64,000 nt of DNA from a virus: positions 119,899 to 183,898 of the IMG/VR virus record IMGVR_UViG_3300032288_001980; one strand, written 5' to 3'. Made by a program: the position numbers and the translations under genes. The notes beneath the pieces are model-generated. The model ran no database searches, had not been told where the DNA came from, and saw nothing but the letters and a program-made list of their open reading frames with translations. Positions 23,770-31,913 of the stretch are shown here, one piece after another. Position 1 is the first letter of the stretch. The number at the start of each line of letters is the position of its first letter.

Positions 23770-25727
23770 ACTGGAAATAATCCTTTAACCGCTTCCCATT
23801 GACGTTTTTGTAATTCTGTAGGTGCACCGAATATAGGCTTCCAACGACCTGGGCTTAACTCAGGTCCTTTGATTTGTGCTCTACCGTTTTCTATAGCTTT
23901 TTTCGATGCTAGGTAACCTTCTTTTTCTAATTGTGCTCTAGTTTTGCCAGGAGGATAATTACCTGCCTTCATGATCTGTGCTTCTTTTAGTCTGCGACCA
24001 TTCTCATGAGGACAGCTACTAATACAGTTAGCAACGTTGGCCCAGTCTCCGGCTTGTGCATATTCTTTAATGTTTTTATTATTATAACTTAATGAGCTAG
24101 CACCGCCAGCACCCATGTTATATGCCAAACTTACTAGTGCATCAAATTGACTTTGTGTTGCTTTGACTCCTTTGAATCTGTTTTTGACAGCATTTTCAAT
24201 TTGCTGGACATCAACTAGAAACTTATTATAGGCTTTTTCGTAAGGTTGGCCATTGTCAAACTCTCCGGGCTTGTCCCACGAAACACCCTGTTGTAAGTGT
24301 CCAAAACCAATACTGTTAAAACGGAAGTCCCAATAATCGATTGGTCTAAATGCTTCCATGCCCAGGATAAAGTCTGCGCCAGGTTTACTTAAATGCATAC
24401 CGGCAATAGGTTGAGCATTTGTATTATCCACGTTAGCATTAGGTTCGATGCCAGTAGTATCCAACGGAGTAGTGCTGGCATTAGGGTCTGGTGGCAATCC
24501 AGGTCCGCCATCTGCGGCTGTTTGTTGTTCACTGCGTGTTTTGCTAGTTAATCCAGGATTAGGCAAGTTCACGTGGCCTCTCCATGGTTCGTGTTCTGGT
24601 ACGCGGCTAGCAATACTACTACGAACACTGGAGTTAACTGCTAGACCATTTTCCTTAGGAGTTTCAGGGCTAGCAGGTGATGGACCGTTTAAGTGTAACT
24701 GTGCGCCGCTCATTACTAAGTTGCCAGTAGCTCCTAGGTTTGCAGAACCTAGCGCACCCATTTTAAGATCGCCACCTACAATTAAATTACCACTGCCTGA
24801 TACACTAATTTTAAGGTCTGATCCACTGTTCATTTGAATTTGGCCGGCGGCTTCTAAATTAATGTCTTTACCAGCGCGAACGTTGAAATCTCCTAAAGTG
24901 TGGAGATTAATACCGCCTTCGGCATAAGCATCTATATGTCCGTCTGCACTTAATTCAAACCATGCTGTGCCATCTCTGTTGATCAAATAGATCATACCAA
25001 ACGTATCGTTAATAAAAATTTGTGCGCCGTTTTGTGTACGTAATCTTATATAAGCATTTTTTGGATCATCGTCCATGACAAACTGATGTTGACCAGGCGT
25101 TAGTATTCCATATACTTTGCTTATACTGTCTCGTTGAGCTCCACTAGTACTATTGCCTCGTAAAAAGTCTTTGGTAAGTCCTTGATCTTCCAGTGCGTCG
25201 GCAAGTGTGGGATGACGGGGTCTTAGACTAGCATCGTTGTCTAAGTCACGTTTATTCTTTTCTGCGCTAGGATAAGATTCAGGGTTAGTGGTCTCACCAT
25301 ATGTTTTACCAAAAGGTATACCAGGCACTGTGTATGTATTAGCATCCTGATATAAGCAAGCAAACCATACGCCTTTGGTAATATCTCCGTTGGCAAAGCA
25401 GACTAGTACTTCGTTGTTTACATCAGGAGGCACAAACCAAAAACCATATGCACGTTGCGTTTCGGTACTGCTTTTAGGATTAGAGCCTGTTGCCCTGGGA
25501 TCACTGGCACCTGCAAAAGGACTGGCATAACTTACAGTTACCCAAGACGAACTGTCACTAGGATCACTTTTAAATTCTGGTATCCATACTCGTAGTCTGC
25601 CCATGCCTTTTTCGTCAGCATTATCTTTGACGATACCCAAGTATACGCCCATAGGCATATTAATTCTACTGGCGGTATCGTCTTTTGATTGAGGTCTAAC
25701 TTTACTGGCTGCGTTACTGATTGGCAT
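23766..25727 (-). CDS. 5: Baseplate hub protein with C-terminal lysozyme (gp5-like)
   Basis: Residues about 20-130 form the gp5 OB domain (MPMGVYLGIVKDNADEKGMG, RVWIPEF). Residues about 250-380 are a short-repeat beta-helix needle (SGSGNLIVGGDLKMGALGS, LVMSGAQLHLNG). The C-terminal 200 residues are a GH24 lysozyme: GMEAFR carries the catalytic Glu, YWD the Asp, NSIGFGHL the T4-lysozyme glycine strand, and ENGRRLKEAQIM the terminal signature. The protein punctures and cuts peptidoglycan during injection. In T4 the lysozyme lies between OB and needle; here it follows the needle. It precedes the 23284 gene with a four-base overlap. Confidence 0.9.
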   Translation of the reverse strand: MPISNAASKVRPQSKDDTASRINMPMGVYLGIVKDNADEKGMGRLRVWIPEFKSDPSDSSSWVTVSYASPFAGASDPRATGSNPKSSTETQRAYGFWFVPPDVNNEVLVCFANGDITKGVWFACLYQDANTYTVPGIPFGKTYGETTNPESYPSAEKNKRDLDNDASLRPRHPTLADALEDQGLTKDFLRGNSTSGAQRDSISKVYGILTPGQHQFVMDDDPKNAYIRLRTQNGAQIFINDTFGMIYLINRDGTAWFELSADGHIDAYAEGGINLHTLGDFNVRAGKDINLEAAGQIQMNSGSDLKISVSGSGNLIVGGDLKMGALGSANLGATGNLVMSGAQLHLNGPSPASPETPKENGLAVNSSVRSSIASRVPEHEPWRGHVNLPNPGLTSKTRSEQQTAADGGPGLPPDPNASTTPLDTTGIEPNANVDNTNAQPIAGMHLSKPGADFILGMEAFRPIDYWDFRFNSIGFGHLQQGVSWDKPGEFDNGQPYEKAYNKFLVDVQQIENAVKNRFKGVKATQSQFDALVSLAYNMGAGGASSLSYNNKNIKEYAQAGDWANVANCISSCPHENGRRLKEAQIMKAGNYPPGKTRAQLEKEGYLASKKAIENGRAQIKGPELSPGRWKPIFGAPTELQKRQWEAVKGLFPV

Positions 25728-25730
25728 TTA

Positions 25731-28055
25731 TTAACCCTTTGCGCTTGGTGTTTTGACTGCTAGTGCATTAGCTTGAGTTTCGGCTGTTTTGCGTGTAGCG
25801 GATTGCTGGTTCTGTTGCGCGGTCTGTTGTTTTTGAACAGCTTCTTTACTTAGTCCTAGATAACTAGCCACAATACCTGCATCGCGTACTGCTGTAATTT
25901 TTTGTAAGAACTGTCCTTTGAATGTATGTTCTACTCTAGTGGCTAGATACAAGCCCGATATCATATTATTTTGATCAAATTTCATTAAACCATCGGTGGG
26001 ATCATAGTCGCTTGGAGTTTGTACAGTTAGATAAAAATAATTGCCGCCTTTATTATAGTCCGCCAAGGTCATTGAACTATTTTTCATTTGATTGTTGCCG
26101 CCTAGTTTTTCTAATAAAATACTGTTTGGCGTACCAAACCAAAACGGGTCTCCTACTATTTCTATATCAATTTTACATAAGTCCGCACTGGCACGTAGCT
26201 GATTAAAAATATAACCAAATGTGCCGCGATTGTTACTAAAAGGACTTTCTACACCTTGTGTGCTTTCTTTATCCGTATCGTCCTCTAAGAATCTATTCAA
26301 TAGCCATCCGGCATTAACGCTAGCATCATCTACTACACCTTGACTGTCTTGATATGTTAGCCCTGATGTACGTAGCTTGTGCGGGTCGCCTTTAGGTGCG
26401 TTTTGTCCGAACTTTCTAATAGGACCTAATAATGTTGTAGCGGCTTCCTGTTTGGCCTTCATTACAGGATTATTGGCCTGTGCTTGAACTAGTTTAGCTT
26501 CTTCTTTAGCTCTGTTGTTAAAAAGATAAAAGCCTTTGCCTTCCCTAACATCTTTTAATTTTTGTGCATTATCTTTCCATTCTTTACGTGCTTGGTCAAT
26601 GGCAGCTCGCTCCCCGTCTGGATTCCCTTTAATCTTTGGACCATGTTGGCTAGTGTCTACGAATGCTGTGCCGTTAGTAGGAACTGGCTGAAAGAAAGCA
26701 TTGTTTAGAGTAATTTTAAAAGATTTCACTTCAGTGTTTAGTCCAGTATAAAAATAATCATAACGTTTATTCAACATGTTAAGTACTTTTAACTTTTCAT
26801 ATCTCTTTTTAATAGTTTCCCTATTAATAGCTTCATCGCCACCTTGTTGTGCATCTTGATCTGCTGGTGTTACTATTTGCGGAGTAATAAATTCCATTAT
26901 TCTGTAAGTAATCTTTTTAGCATAGTCTTTGGTAAAACTATCAAACTCGATAGCTTGTGTATAAGTTTGTACCCGGAAAAACTTATAAGGGTCGGCAGCT
27001 TCGTCTGGAGTTACTTTACTAGGTAGTCCTTTTTCATTGCCGGCACTGCCTTTACGTTCTACTTTTTGCAATTTTTGCATTTCTTCTGTGCCGGCCAAAA
27101 TAACATTAATCAAACCTAATATGCCAGATCCTTCCCTAAAAATCTGGTTGCCTTTGCCGTCAGCGGATACTTGAGTGTTTTTGGTTGTAGCAATAGACCC
27201 TGGGTTAAAGTTAGCAAATTTATATTTGGCTATCTCGGGGTCTACAATAAATTCATACTCGTTAGGTATAATTTTGCTTACGTAAACTTTTTGTTTTTCT
27301 TTATCATTCAATGCTTGCTGTAGTCCTTGAAAATATTCTCCCACTGTGGTTGCACTTACGTTAACAATGTCTTTTAAATTTTCTACTACAAGCTCTTGAG
27401 CACTAACTTCTAAGTGAACAAAGTCGATTTTATATTGACCGCCTTTTTCAGTTATATTCATTTCAACTTTTCTAAACACAATGGGCCAAACATAATATAA
27501 CCCTGGAATGAATACTTCATCGCCCGACGGAGTAGTGCCTTTAAATGTTATTTCTAAATAGTACTGGGCTTGAGTGTGATTTGAAATTCTAAGTGCATTG
27601 GCTGTTCGAACAAGTTTGTCTAAGAATTGTACACCCAGAGGTTCTGTAATATTCATAGTGCCGGTGGTTGCTACTACGTTTTGAGTTTTACTATCCCAGT
27701 TACAAACGGTATTGACCTGCAAGTCGCTGATAATCATATCACTAGTGGCCGCAGTTTCGGCTATAACAACACCTTGTGCTGGATTCCAATCTTGTAACAA
27801 CTGCGGGTGAATCATTGTTAATCTTAGATAGTAAGCAGTATTTTGATATTCGTTAAGTACGTTGGGCCTAAAACTGCCCATTGCTTCTGCGCTTTTAACA
27901 ATGTCTACTTGTACAGGTGTAACTTTTTTATCAGCTTGGTCTACTGCTTTTATTGTTGCAGGATTTCGTAATGCTTCTGCCCTAGCATTAATATTGCTGG
28001 CTGCTTGCGATGGAGTAACTGTCTCCCTAGGAGTCATTGGTGGTTTGTTTGACAT
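25731..28055 (-). CDS. Large baseplate hub-like virion protein, 774 aa
   Basis: The product (MSNKPPMTPRETVTPSQAAS...) has hub-like segments such as LRLTMIHPQLLQDWNPAQGV, IFVPGLYYVWPI-like beta strands (here VFIPGLYYVWPIVFRKVEMN), a Lys/Gln-rich coiled middle (residues about 480-550, RAKEEAKLVQAQANN) and a GIVASYLGLSKEAVQKQQTAQ tail. It lies directly upstream of the gp5-like gene with three bases between, where a gp27-type hub protein is expected, since gp27 and gp5 form one complex. At 774 residues it is twice T4 gp27 (391), and I cannot verify the homology by eye. Confidence 0.6.
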   Translation of the reverse strand: MSNKPPMTPRETVTPSQAASNINARAEALRNPATIKAVDQADKKVTPVQVDIVKSAEAMGSFRPNVLNEYQNTAYYLRLTMIHPQLLQDWNPAQGVVIAETAATSDMIISDLQVNTVCNWDSKTQNVVATTGTMNITEPLGVQFLDKLVRTANALRISNHTQAQYYLEITFKGTTPSGDEVFIPGLYYVWPIVFRKVEMNITEKGGQYKIDFVHLEVSAQELVVENLKDIVNVSATTVGEYFQGLQQALNDKEKQKVYVSKIIPNEYEFIVDPEIAKYKFANFNPGSIATTKNTQVSADGKGNQIFREGSGILGLINVILAGTEEMQKLQKVERKGSAGNEKGLPSKVTPDEAADPYKFFRVQTYTQAIEFDSFTKDYAKKITYRIMEFITPQIVTPADQDAQQGGDEAINRETIKKRYEKLKVLNMLNKRYDYFYTGLNTEVKSFKITLNNAFFQPVPTNGTAFVDTSQHGPKIKGNPDGERAAIDQARKEWKDNAQKLKDVREGKGFYLFNNRAKEEAKLVQAQANNPVMKAKQEAATTLLGPIRKFGQNAPKGDPHKLRTSGLTYQDSQGVVDDASVNAGWLLNRFLEDDTDKESTQGVESPFSNNRGTFGYIFNQLRASADLCKIDIEIVGDPFWFGTPNSILLEKLGGNNQMKNSSMTLADYNKGGNYFYLTVQTPSDYDPTDGLMKFDQNNMISGLYLATRVEHTFKGQFLQKITAVRDAGIVASYLGLSKEAVQKQQTAQQNQQSATRKTAETQANALAVKTPSAKG

Positions 28056-28058
28056 ATA

Positions 28059-28352
28059 TTACAAGTACGTCTTTGCGTTATCTTTGCTTAATAATTTAAT
28101 CTTTGTTCCAGCTTTAAAATCAAACACTGGATCCGACAGTACGTCGGGATTTACTGCTCTAAATATCCACCACAATTTACTAGAACCATAAGCATCGTAT
28201 GCTAATAGATCGGGTCTATGGTGGTATCTAGATTCAATGATTGCTTCTATTTCCGTGCCGTCTAAATTGACAGTGGGTAAAGTAGCCAAATCTAAATAAA
28301 AACGATTTACCCTCGTAGTTGCGTAGGGACTAGTTTGTTCATACATTGCCAT
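28059..28352 (-). CDS. 53: Baseplate wedge protein gp53-like, 97 aa
   Basis: The central segment YHHRPDLLAYDAYGSSKLWWIFRAVNP is the gp53 signature: a short LysM-like motif with RPDLL, YG and WW-I---N, then DPVFDFKAGTKIKLLS. gp53 attaches adjacent wedges around gp6 and gp25. T4 gp53 has 196 residues; this one is half that length and may hold only the core. The start at 28352 shares TAATG with the stop of the upstream gene. Confidence 0.75.
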   Translation of the reverse strand: MAMYEQTSPYATTRVNRFYLDLATLPTVNLDGTEIEAIIESRYHHRPDLLAYDAYGSSKLWWIFRAVNPDVLSDPVFDFKAGTKIKLLSKDNAKTYL

Positions 28353-28963
28353 TATACGTATCCTTGTTTAGCTAATTTTCCAGCCGCAAAGTCACTTAGA
28401 TTAAAGTTTCTTGCAACTGGGCCAGTGTTGTATTGTGTCATTAAGTCAATAGTCATTTCTAATACAATAGGAACTACTACTTGACCAATCGGTGTTTGTA
28501 CTGGCACATAATCTACATCGCTGGGATATCTATAGTTTACTGCACTAATAACAACCGGGACGTTTTGAAATATTGCAGGGCCATATGCATTAAACTCCAT
28601 TACCTGCGGAGGACTACCGCGAAGTCCGTCTGATCGTCCAAAGTGCATTTTTGTAATAGTTTTAAAAAAGTGCATTACTGCTACCATGTATTGTGCTTCC
28701 TCTACAGTACTAGCTGTAAACTTTGCACCATTTATACTTATTTTAGGGTTAGTTGTTCTTTGATAAATGTTAGGAGCATAGTTTGTATGCGTTAATGGCT
28801 GTTCTTCCCAAACTGAACGAACATCGTATTGAATGTCTGGCATGTAAGGAAACATTACTCCACCGAACTGCTTCAATGGTGCTAGCATCGGACTAGAAAA
28901 TAAAGGATCCCTTACTCCTTTTTTACTGGCCAAAGCCACTCGCTTTGTGTAATCAATTGCCAT
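28352..28963 (-). CDS. Baseplate tail-tube cap-like protein, 203 aa
   Basis: The protein includes KQFGGVMFPYMPDIQYDVRS, HTNYAPNIYQRTTNPKISIN and YMVAVMHFFKTITKMHFG, the layout of tail-tube-like baseplate proteins (gp48/gp54 group) that start tube polymerisation. I judge this from the YPYMP--Y pattern and its place next to gp53 and the hub, not from an alignment. The ATG at 28963 overlaps the nucleotidyltransferase gene by eleven bases. Confidence 0.55.
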   Translation of the reverse strand: MAIDYTKRVALASKKGVRDPLFSSPMLAPLKQFGGVMFPYMPDIQYDVRSVWEEQPLTHTNYAPNIYQRTTNPKISINGAKFTASTVEEAQYMVAVMHFFKTITKMHFGRSDGLRGSPPQVMEFNAYGPAIFQNVPVVISAVNYRYPSDVDYVPVQTPIGQVVVPIVLEMTIDLMTQYNTGPVARNFNLSDFAAGKLAKQGYV

Positions 28964-29573
28964 TGGCGTCTCCTAGTTTACTGTTAACTACATTAAATAA
29001 GTCTTGGTCAAAACGTCCAAATAATTCAGTAAATAATTTCATTCTTGTTTCTTGGTCTGCGGCAGCAAACATGTTTCTAATTTCACTGGCACTGGATATA
29101 TTCTTTCCTAACAAAGAAAACTGCACAGTAGGTGCTACATAAACATAGCCATGCTTGTCAAATGTATCAAAGTCGAAATCTTTTGAGTACGGTTGTAAAT
29201 AGCTTGGACTACCATCTTTTTTAGGTTTAAATGCAAAACGCGGATCTTCTGCCATATCTTTTTCGCTGACAGCAAACACTAAAATATCTTTGGTAGGATC
29301 ATGTTGTGCTGTTATTTCTTGTGCTTGATAGGGATTTTTAGTTTGTACGATAGCAGATCCCGGAACTCCGGTTAGCATCATTAGTGCTTTCTTTTCTGCA
29401 AAGTTAAAAGGACTTTTAGGTGGTTCCACTTTGTCACTGGTAGCAATACTAACTGCATCTTCGCCAAATTGTTTTATTAAATGGCCGTAGACGCTTCTGT
29501 GACCCATGTGAAAAGGCTGAAATCTACCTGGGTAAACTACTACAAAGTTTTTGTTAATTTGACTAAATCTCAT
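28953..29573 (-). CDS. HxGH-type nucleotidyltransferase (cytidylyltransferase superfamily)
   Basis: YPGRFQPFHMGHRS carries the H-x-x-H (H22, H25) ATP-binding signature of NMN adenylyltransferase and related transferases, and ISSASEIRNMF near residue 170 is the matching I-S-S-x-x-x-R motif. Such enzymes join a nucleotide to a phosphorylated small molecule, for example in NAD or cell-wall precursor synthesis. It is the first gene of a baseplate operon, which is an unusual place for an enzyme; T4-like marine phages nevertheless often carry one here. The substrate cannot be read from sequence. A CATAAATA late promoter lies 20 bases upstream. Confidence 0.85.
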   Translation of the reverse strand: MRFSQINKNFVVVYPGRFQPFHMGHRSVYGHLIKQFGEDAVSIATSDKVEPPKSPFNFAEKKALMMLTGVPGSAIVQTKNPYQAQEITAQHDPTKDILVFAVSEKDMAEDPRFAFKPKKDGSPSYLQPYSKDFDFDTFDKHGYVYVAPTVQFSLLGKNISSASEIRNMFAAADQETRMKLFTELFGRFDQDLFNVVNSKLGDANGN

Positions 29574-29593
29574 AATTGTGGATCCTTATCTAA

Positions 29594-29601
29594 TATTTAT
29601 G
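29594..29601 (-). promoter_or_regulatory. Late promoter octamer CATAAATA
   Basis: The reverse strand reads CCATAAATATTAGATAAGGATCC, the octamer matching seven of eight consensus bases, 20 bases upstream of the nucleotidyltransferase ATG. TAAATATTAG is shared with the promoter at 61327 and with the element before gp25. Confidence 0.65.
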
Positions 29602-29635
29602 GCAAGAAAAATGGCTGTTTTTGAGTTGACAATAG

Positions 29636-29665
29636 TTGACTTTGTTAGTACTGACCTGCTACAAT
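29636..29665 (+). promoter_or_regulatory. Sigma70-type promoter of the late sigma factor gene
   Basis: TTGACT at 29636-29641 and TACAAT at 29660-29665 are 18 bases apart; a second TTGACA lies at 29626. The ATG at 29673 is only eight bases after the -10 box, so the mRNA would begin at or next to the start codon. Confidence 0.65.
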
Positions 29666-29672
29666 CTTATTC

Positions 29673-30572
29673 ATGACCGCACCTAAAATATATCTAAGCA
29701 ACAAAGAATTACTCAAAGAAATTCACAAAAGTAAGATGACTTACTCCTGGCTCAAAGCGCCAGAATACTTTCAATACGACATTATTGTACGAGATTTAAA
29801 CGATTTTAACGATAAACCTACTGAAAAATACCCCGACGGTGTTATTGCTGAAGCAAAAGCTAATAGGGCCGCGGCTCTAAGTTTAAAAGCCCACGAAACT
29901 GCTGTTAAAGAATGGGAGTCAAAAGGCAGCAAAGGCGAAAAACCCAAAGCTATTCAATATAAAGTAGACCCCGAATCCGTTAATACAGATGATCTTGTGA
30001 TTAGATTAATGACGTTTGAACATATTCCCGAAGAGCCCGGCCGCAAAAATAAACCAAAAATTACTAGCGATTACCACAGTAAAGTTAACTTTCCCCCTTA
30101 TAAGCATTTTGCTAAAATAAATGCCCAATGGGAGGAAGTAGCCCGAAGTCATTGGCGTGGTGATTTAGCCACAGGGGAGTTTAGTGTTGACCATGGGCAA
30201 ACTACTCGCGGTTTAGCCCAAATGTATATTAAACTCTGTGAGCGTTATAGTATGCGTAGTAACTGGCGTGGCTACACTTACGTAGAAGAAATGCGTGGAC
30301 AAGCTCTGTTGCAGTTAAGCCAAATTGGTCTACAGTTTGATGAATCAAAATCAGAAAACCCGTTTGCTTATTACACAGCGGCTATTACTAATAGCTTTAC
30401 TCGTATTCTTAACATCGAAAAGAAAAATCAAGTTATTCGTGATGATCTATTAATTGACAGCGGACAAATGCCTAGCTATACTAGACAGTTAGAATACGAA
30501 GCACTAATGGCTCAAGAGCGAGAAAGAAATAGTGCTTTGAGATCTGTAGAAATGGAAGACTCCAGTGATTGA
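29673..30572 (+). CDS. 55: Late transcription sigma factor gp55-like
   Basis: The C-terminal half carries the gp55 core: YTYVEEMRGQALLQLSQIGLQ, then SENPFAYYTAAITNSFTRIL and NIEKKNQVIRDDLLI, the sigma region 2-like helices that recognise TATAAATA. The N-terminal half is longer than T4 gp55 (185 residues against 299 here), with an added acidic/basic stretch at 60-150. gp55 directs RNA polymerase to phage late promoters, several of which are visible in this window. The upstream promoter is of sigma70 type, so it can be made before late transcription. Its stop overlaps the GTG of the next small gene by eight bases. Confidence 0.85.
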   Translation: MTAPKIYLSNKELLKEIHKSKMTYSWLKAPEYFQYDIIVRDLNDFNDKPTEKYPDGVIAEAKANRAAALSLKAHETAVKEWESKGSKGEKPKAIQYKVDPESVNTDDLVIRLMTFEHIPEEPGRKNKPKITSDYHSKVNFPPYKHFAKINAQWEEVARSHWRGDLATGEFSVDHGQTTRGLAQMYIKLCERYSMRSNWRGYTYVEEMRGQALLQLSQIGLQFDESKSENPFAYYTAAITNSFTRILNIEKKNQVIRDDLLIDSGQMPSYTRQLEYEALMAQERERNSALRSVEMEDSSD

Positions 30573-30738
30573 TATCCAACCTAAAGATACCAGTAAGGGC
30601 CACTTTTATGTAAGCCTTGTCAAAAGTGCTACTCGCATTGCCGCAGGTATTAGTTTAATTTGGCCTCAAAGCATAATTCTTGCAGGCATATTTCTTATTG
30701 CCGCAGAAATATTAGGCATTGTCGAGGAAATTGTATGA
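30565..30738 (+). CDS. Small membrane protein, 57 aa (GTG start)
   Basis: A GTG at 30565 opens a frame of 57 residues that begins MIDIQPKDTSKGHFYVSLVK and continues as a single long hydrophobic helix (GISLIWPQSIILAGIFLIAA) to the end. It overlaps gp55 by eight bases and the next gene by ATGA, a strong sign of real coding. Small membrane proteins of this type occur beside gp55/gp47 in other T4-like marine phages; function unknown. Confidence 0.6.
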   Translation: MIDIQPKDTSKGHFYVSLVKSATRIAAGISLIWPQSIILAGIFLIAAEILGIVEEIV

Positions 30739-30899
30739 AGCTAATTTTAATTCAATTTTATTTGACTATGATTGTTGCACTACAACAGACTTGTTTGGCT
30801 GTTAGTAATGGCTGTTTGTTTTTGTACGGCAAGCTATCTGACTTGGCGTTTAAAGCAAGACTGTTGATAGAGGATTTAAAAAATGGACCAATTGTTTAA
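30735..30899 (+). CDS. Small membrane-like protein, 54 aa
   Basis: From ATG 30735 the frame encodes MKLILIQFYLTMIVALQQTC, a signal-anchor-like hydrophobic start, followed by a second weakly hydrophobic segment and a charged C-terminus. It starts within the previous stop codon (ATGA) and ends 17 bases inside gp47. I do not recognise it. The tight overlap with both neighbours suggests coupled translation. Confidence 0.55.
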   Translation: MKLILIQFYLTMIVALQQTCLAVSNGCLFLYGKLSDLAFKARLLIEDLKNGPIV

Positions 30900-31902
30900 A
30901 AAAGTAGCTTGTTTTACAGACATACACTTTGGTATGCGACAAAACAGTCGTAGTCACAATCAAGACTGTGAAAACTTTGTCAACTGGTTTTGTGAAACAG
31001 CAAAAGCAGAAGGCGCAGAAACTTGTATCTTTCTAGGCGACTGGCATCACCATCGCGCTACTGTTAATGTCAGTACACTGAACTACACAGTCAATAATTT
31101 AGAAACTCTAAGCAAAAACTTTGAAAAGGTCTACTTTATTACTGGTAACCATGATTTGTATTATAGGGAAAAGCGCGAATTAAACAGTTTGCCTTTTGCT
31201 AAAAACATAGACAACATTATTATGGTTGACGAAATGTTACAGCTGGGCGGTGTTGCTATCGTTCCTTGGTTAGTCGAAGACGAGTGGACTAAAATGCGTA
31301 ACTTAAAAGAACGTTATGTGTTTGGACACTTTGAACTGCCTAATTTTTATATGAATGCCATGGTAGAAATGCCTGACCATGGTGGCCTTAATGCCGGGCA
31401 TTTTCCCAATCAAGAATATGTATTCAGCGGACACTTTCATAAACGTCAAAGCAGAGGCAATGTACATTATATTGGTAATGCGTTCCCTCATAACTATGCA
31501 GATGCCAGCGACGATGATAGGGGTATGATGGTTTTAGAGTGGGGTGGCAAACCTAAATATATTACTTGGCCGGAACAACCTAGGTTCAGAACGGTATTGT
31601 TAACTCAGCTTATAGAAAATCCTGACAAGTATCTAAATCAAAACACTTTTATTCGTGTAACTGTTGATGTAGATATTAGTTATGAAGAAAGTACGTTTCT
31701 TAAAGAAAACTTTATGGACACGTACAAACTTAGAGAAATAAGTTTTATTCCCGGTAAAAAAGAAGAACACTCAACTGAATGGGACGGCGGAGAGATAAAA
31801 TTTGAATCAGTAGACACAATTGTATTAAATCAATTAACTGCTATTGAAAGCAAAGTAATCGATAAGCAACTGCTAATTGACATTTACAGCGGATTACAGT
31901 AA
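30883..31902 (+). CDS. 47: Recombination nuclease subunit gp47 (SbcD/Mre11-like)
   Basis: The metallophosphoesterase motifs appear in order: D13-x-H15, GDWHHHR near residue 57, GNHD near 92 and GHFHKRQS near 185, which bind two Mn ions. gp47 forms with gp46 the nuclease/ATPase that resects DNA ends for recombination-dependent replication. T4 gp47 has 339 residues, the same as here. It lies twelve bases before gp46, the usual pairing. Confidence 0.95.
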   Translation: MDQLFKKVACFTDIHFGMRQNSRSHNQDCENFVNWFCETAKAEGAETCIFLGDWHHHRATVNVSTLNYTVNNLETLSKNFEKVYFITGNHDLYYREKRELNSLPFAKNIDNIIMVDEMLQLGGVAIVPWLVEDEWTKMRNLKERYVFGHFELPNFYMNAMVEMPDHGGLNAGHFPNQEYVFSGHFHKRQSRGNVHYIGNAFPHNYADASDDDRGMMVLEWGGKPKYITWPEQPRFRTVLLTQLIENPDKYLNQNTFIRVTVDVDISYEESTFLKENFMDTYKLREISFIPGKKEEHSTEWDGGEIKFESVDTIVLNQLTAIESKVIDKQLLIDIYSGLQ

Positions 31903-31913
31903 ACTAGTATTTT

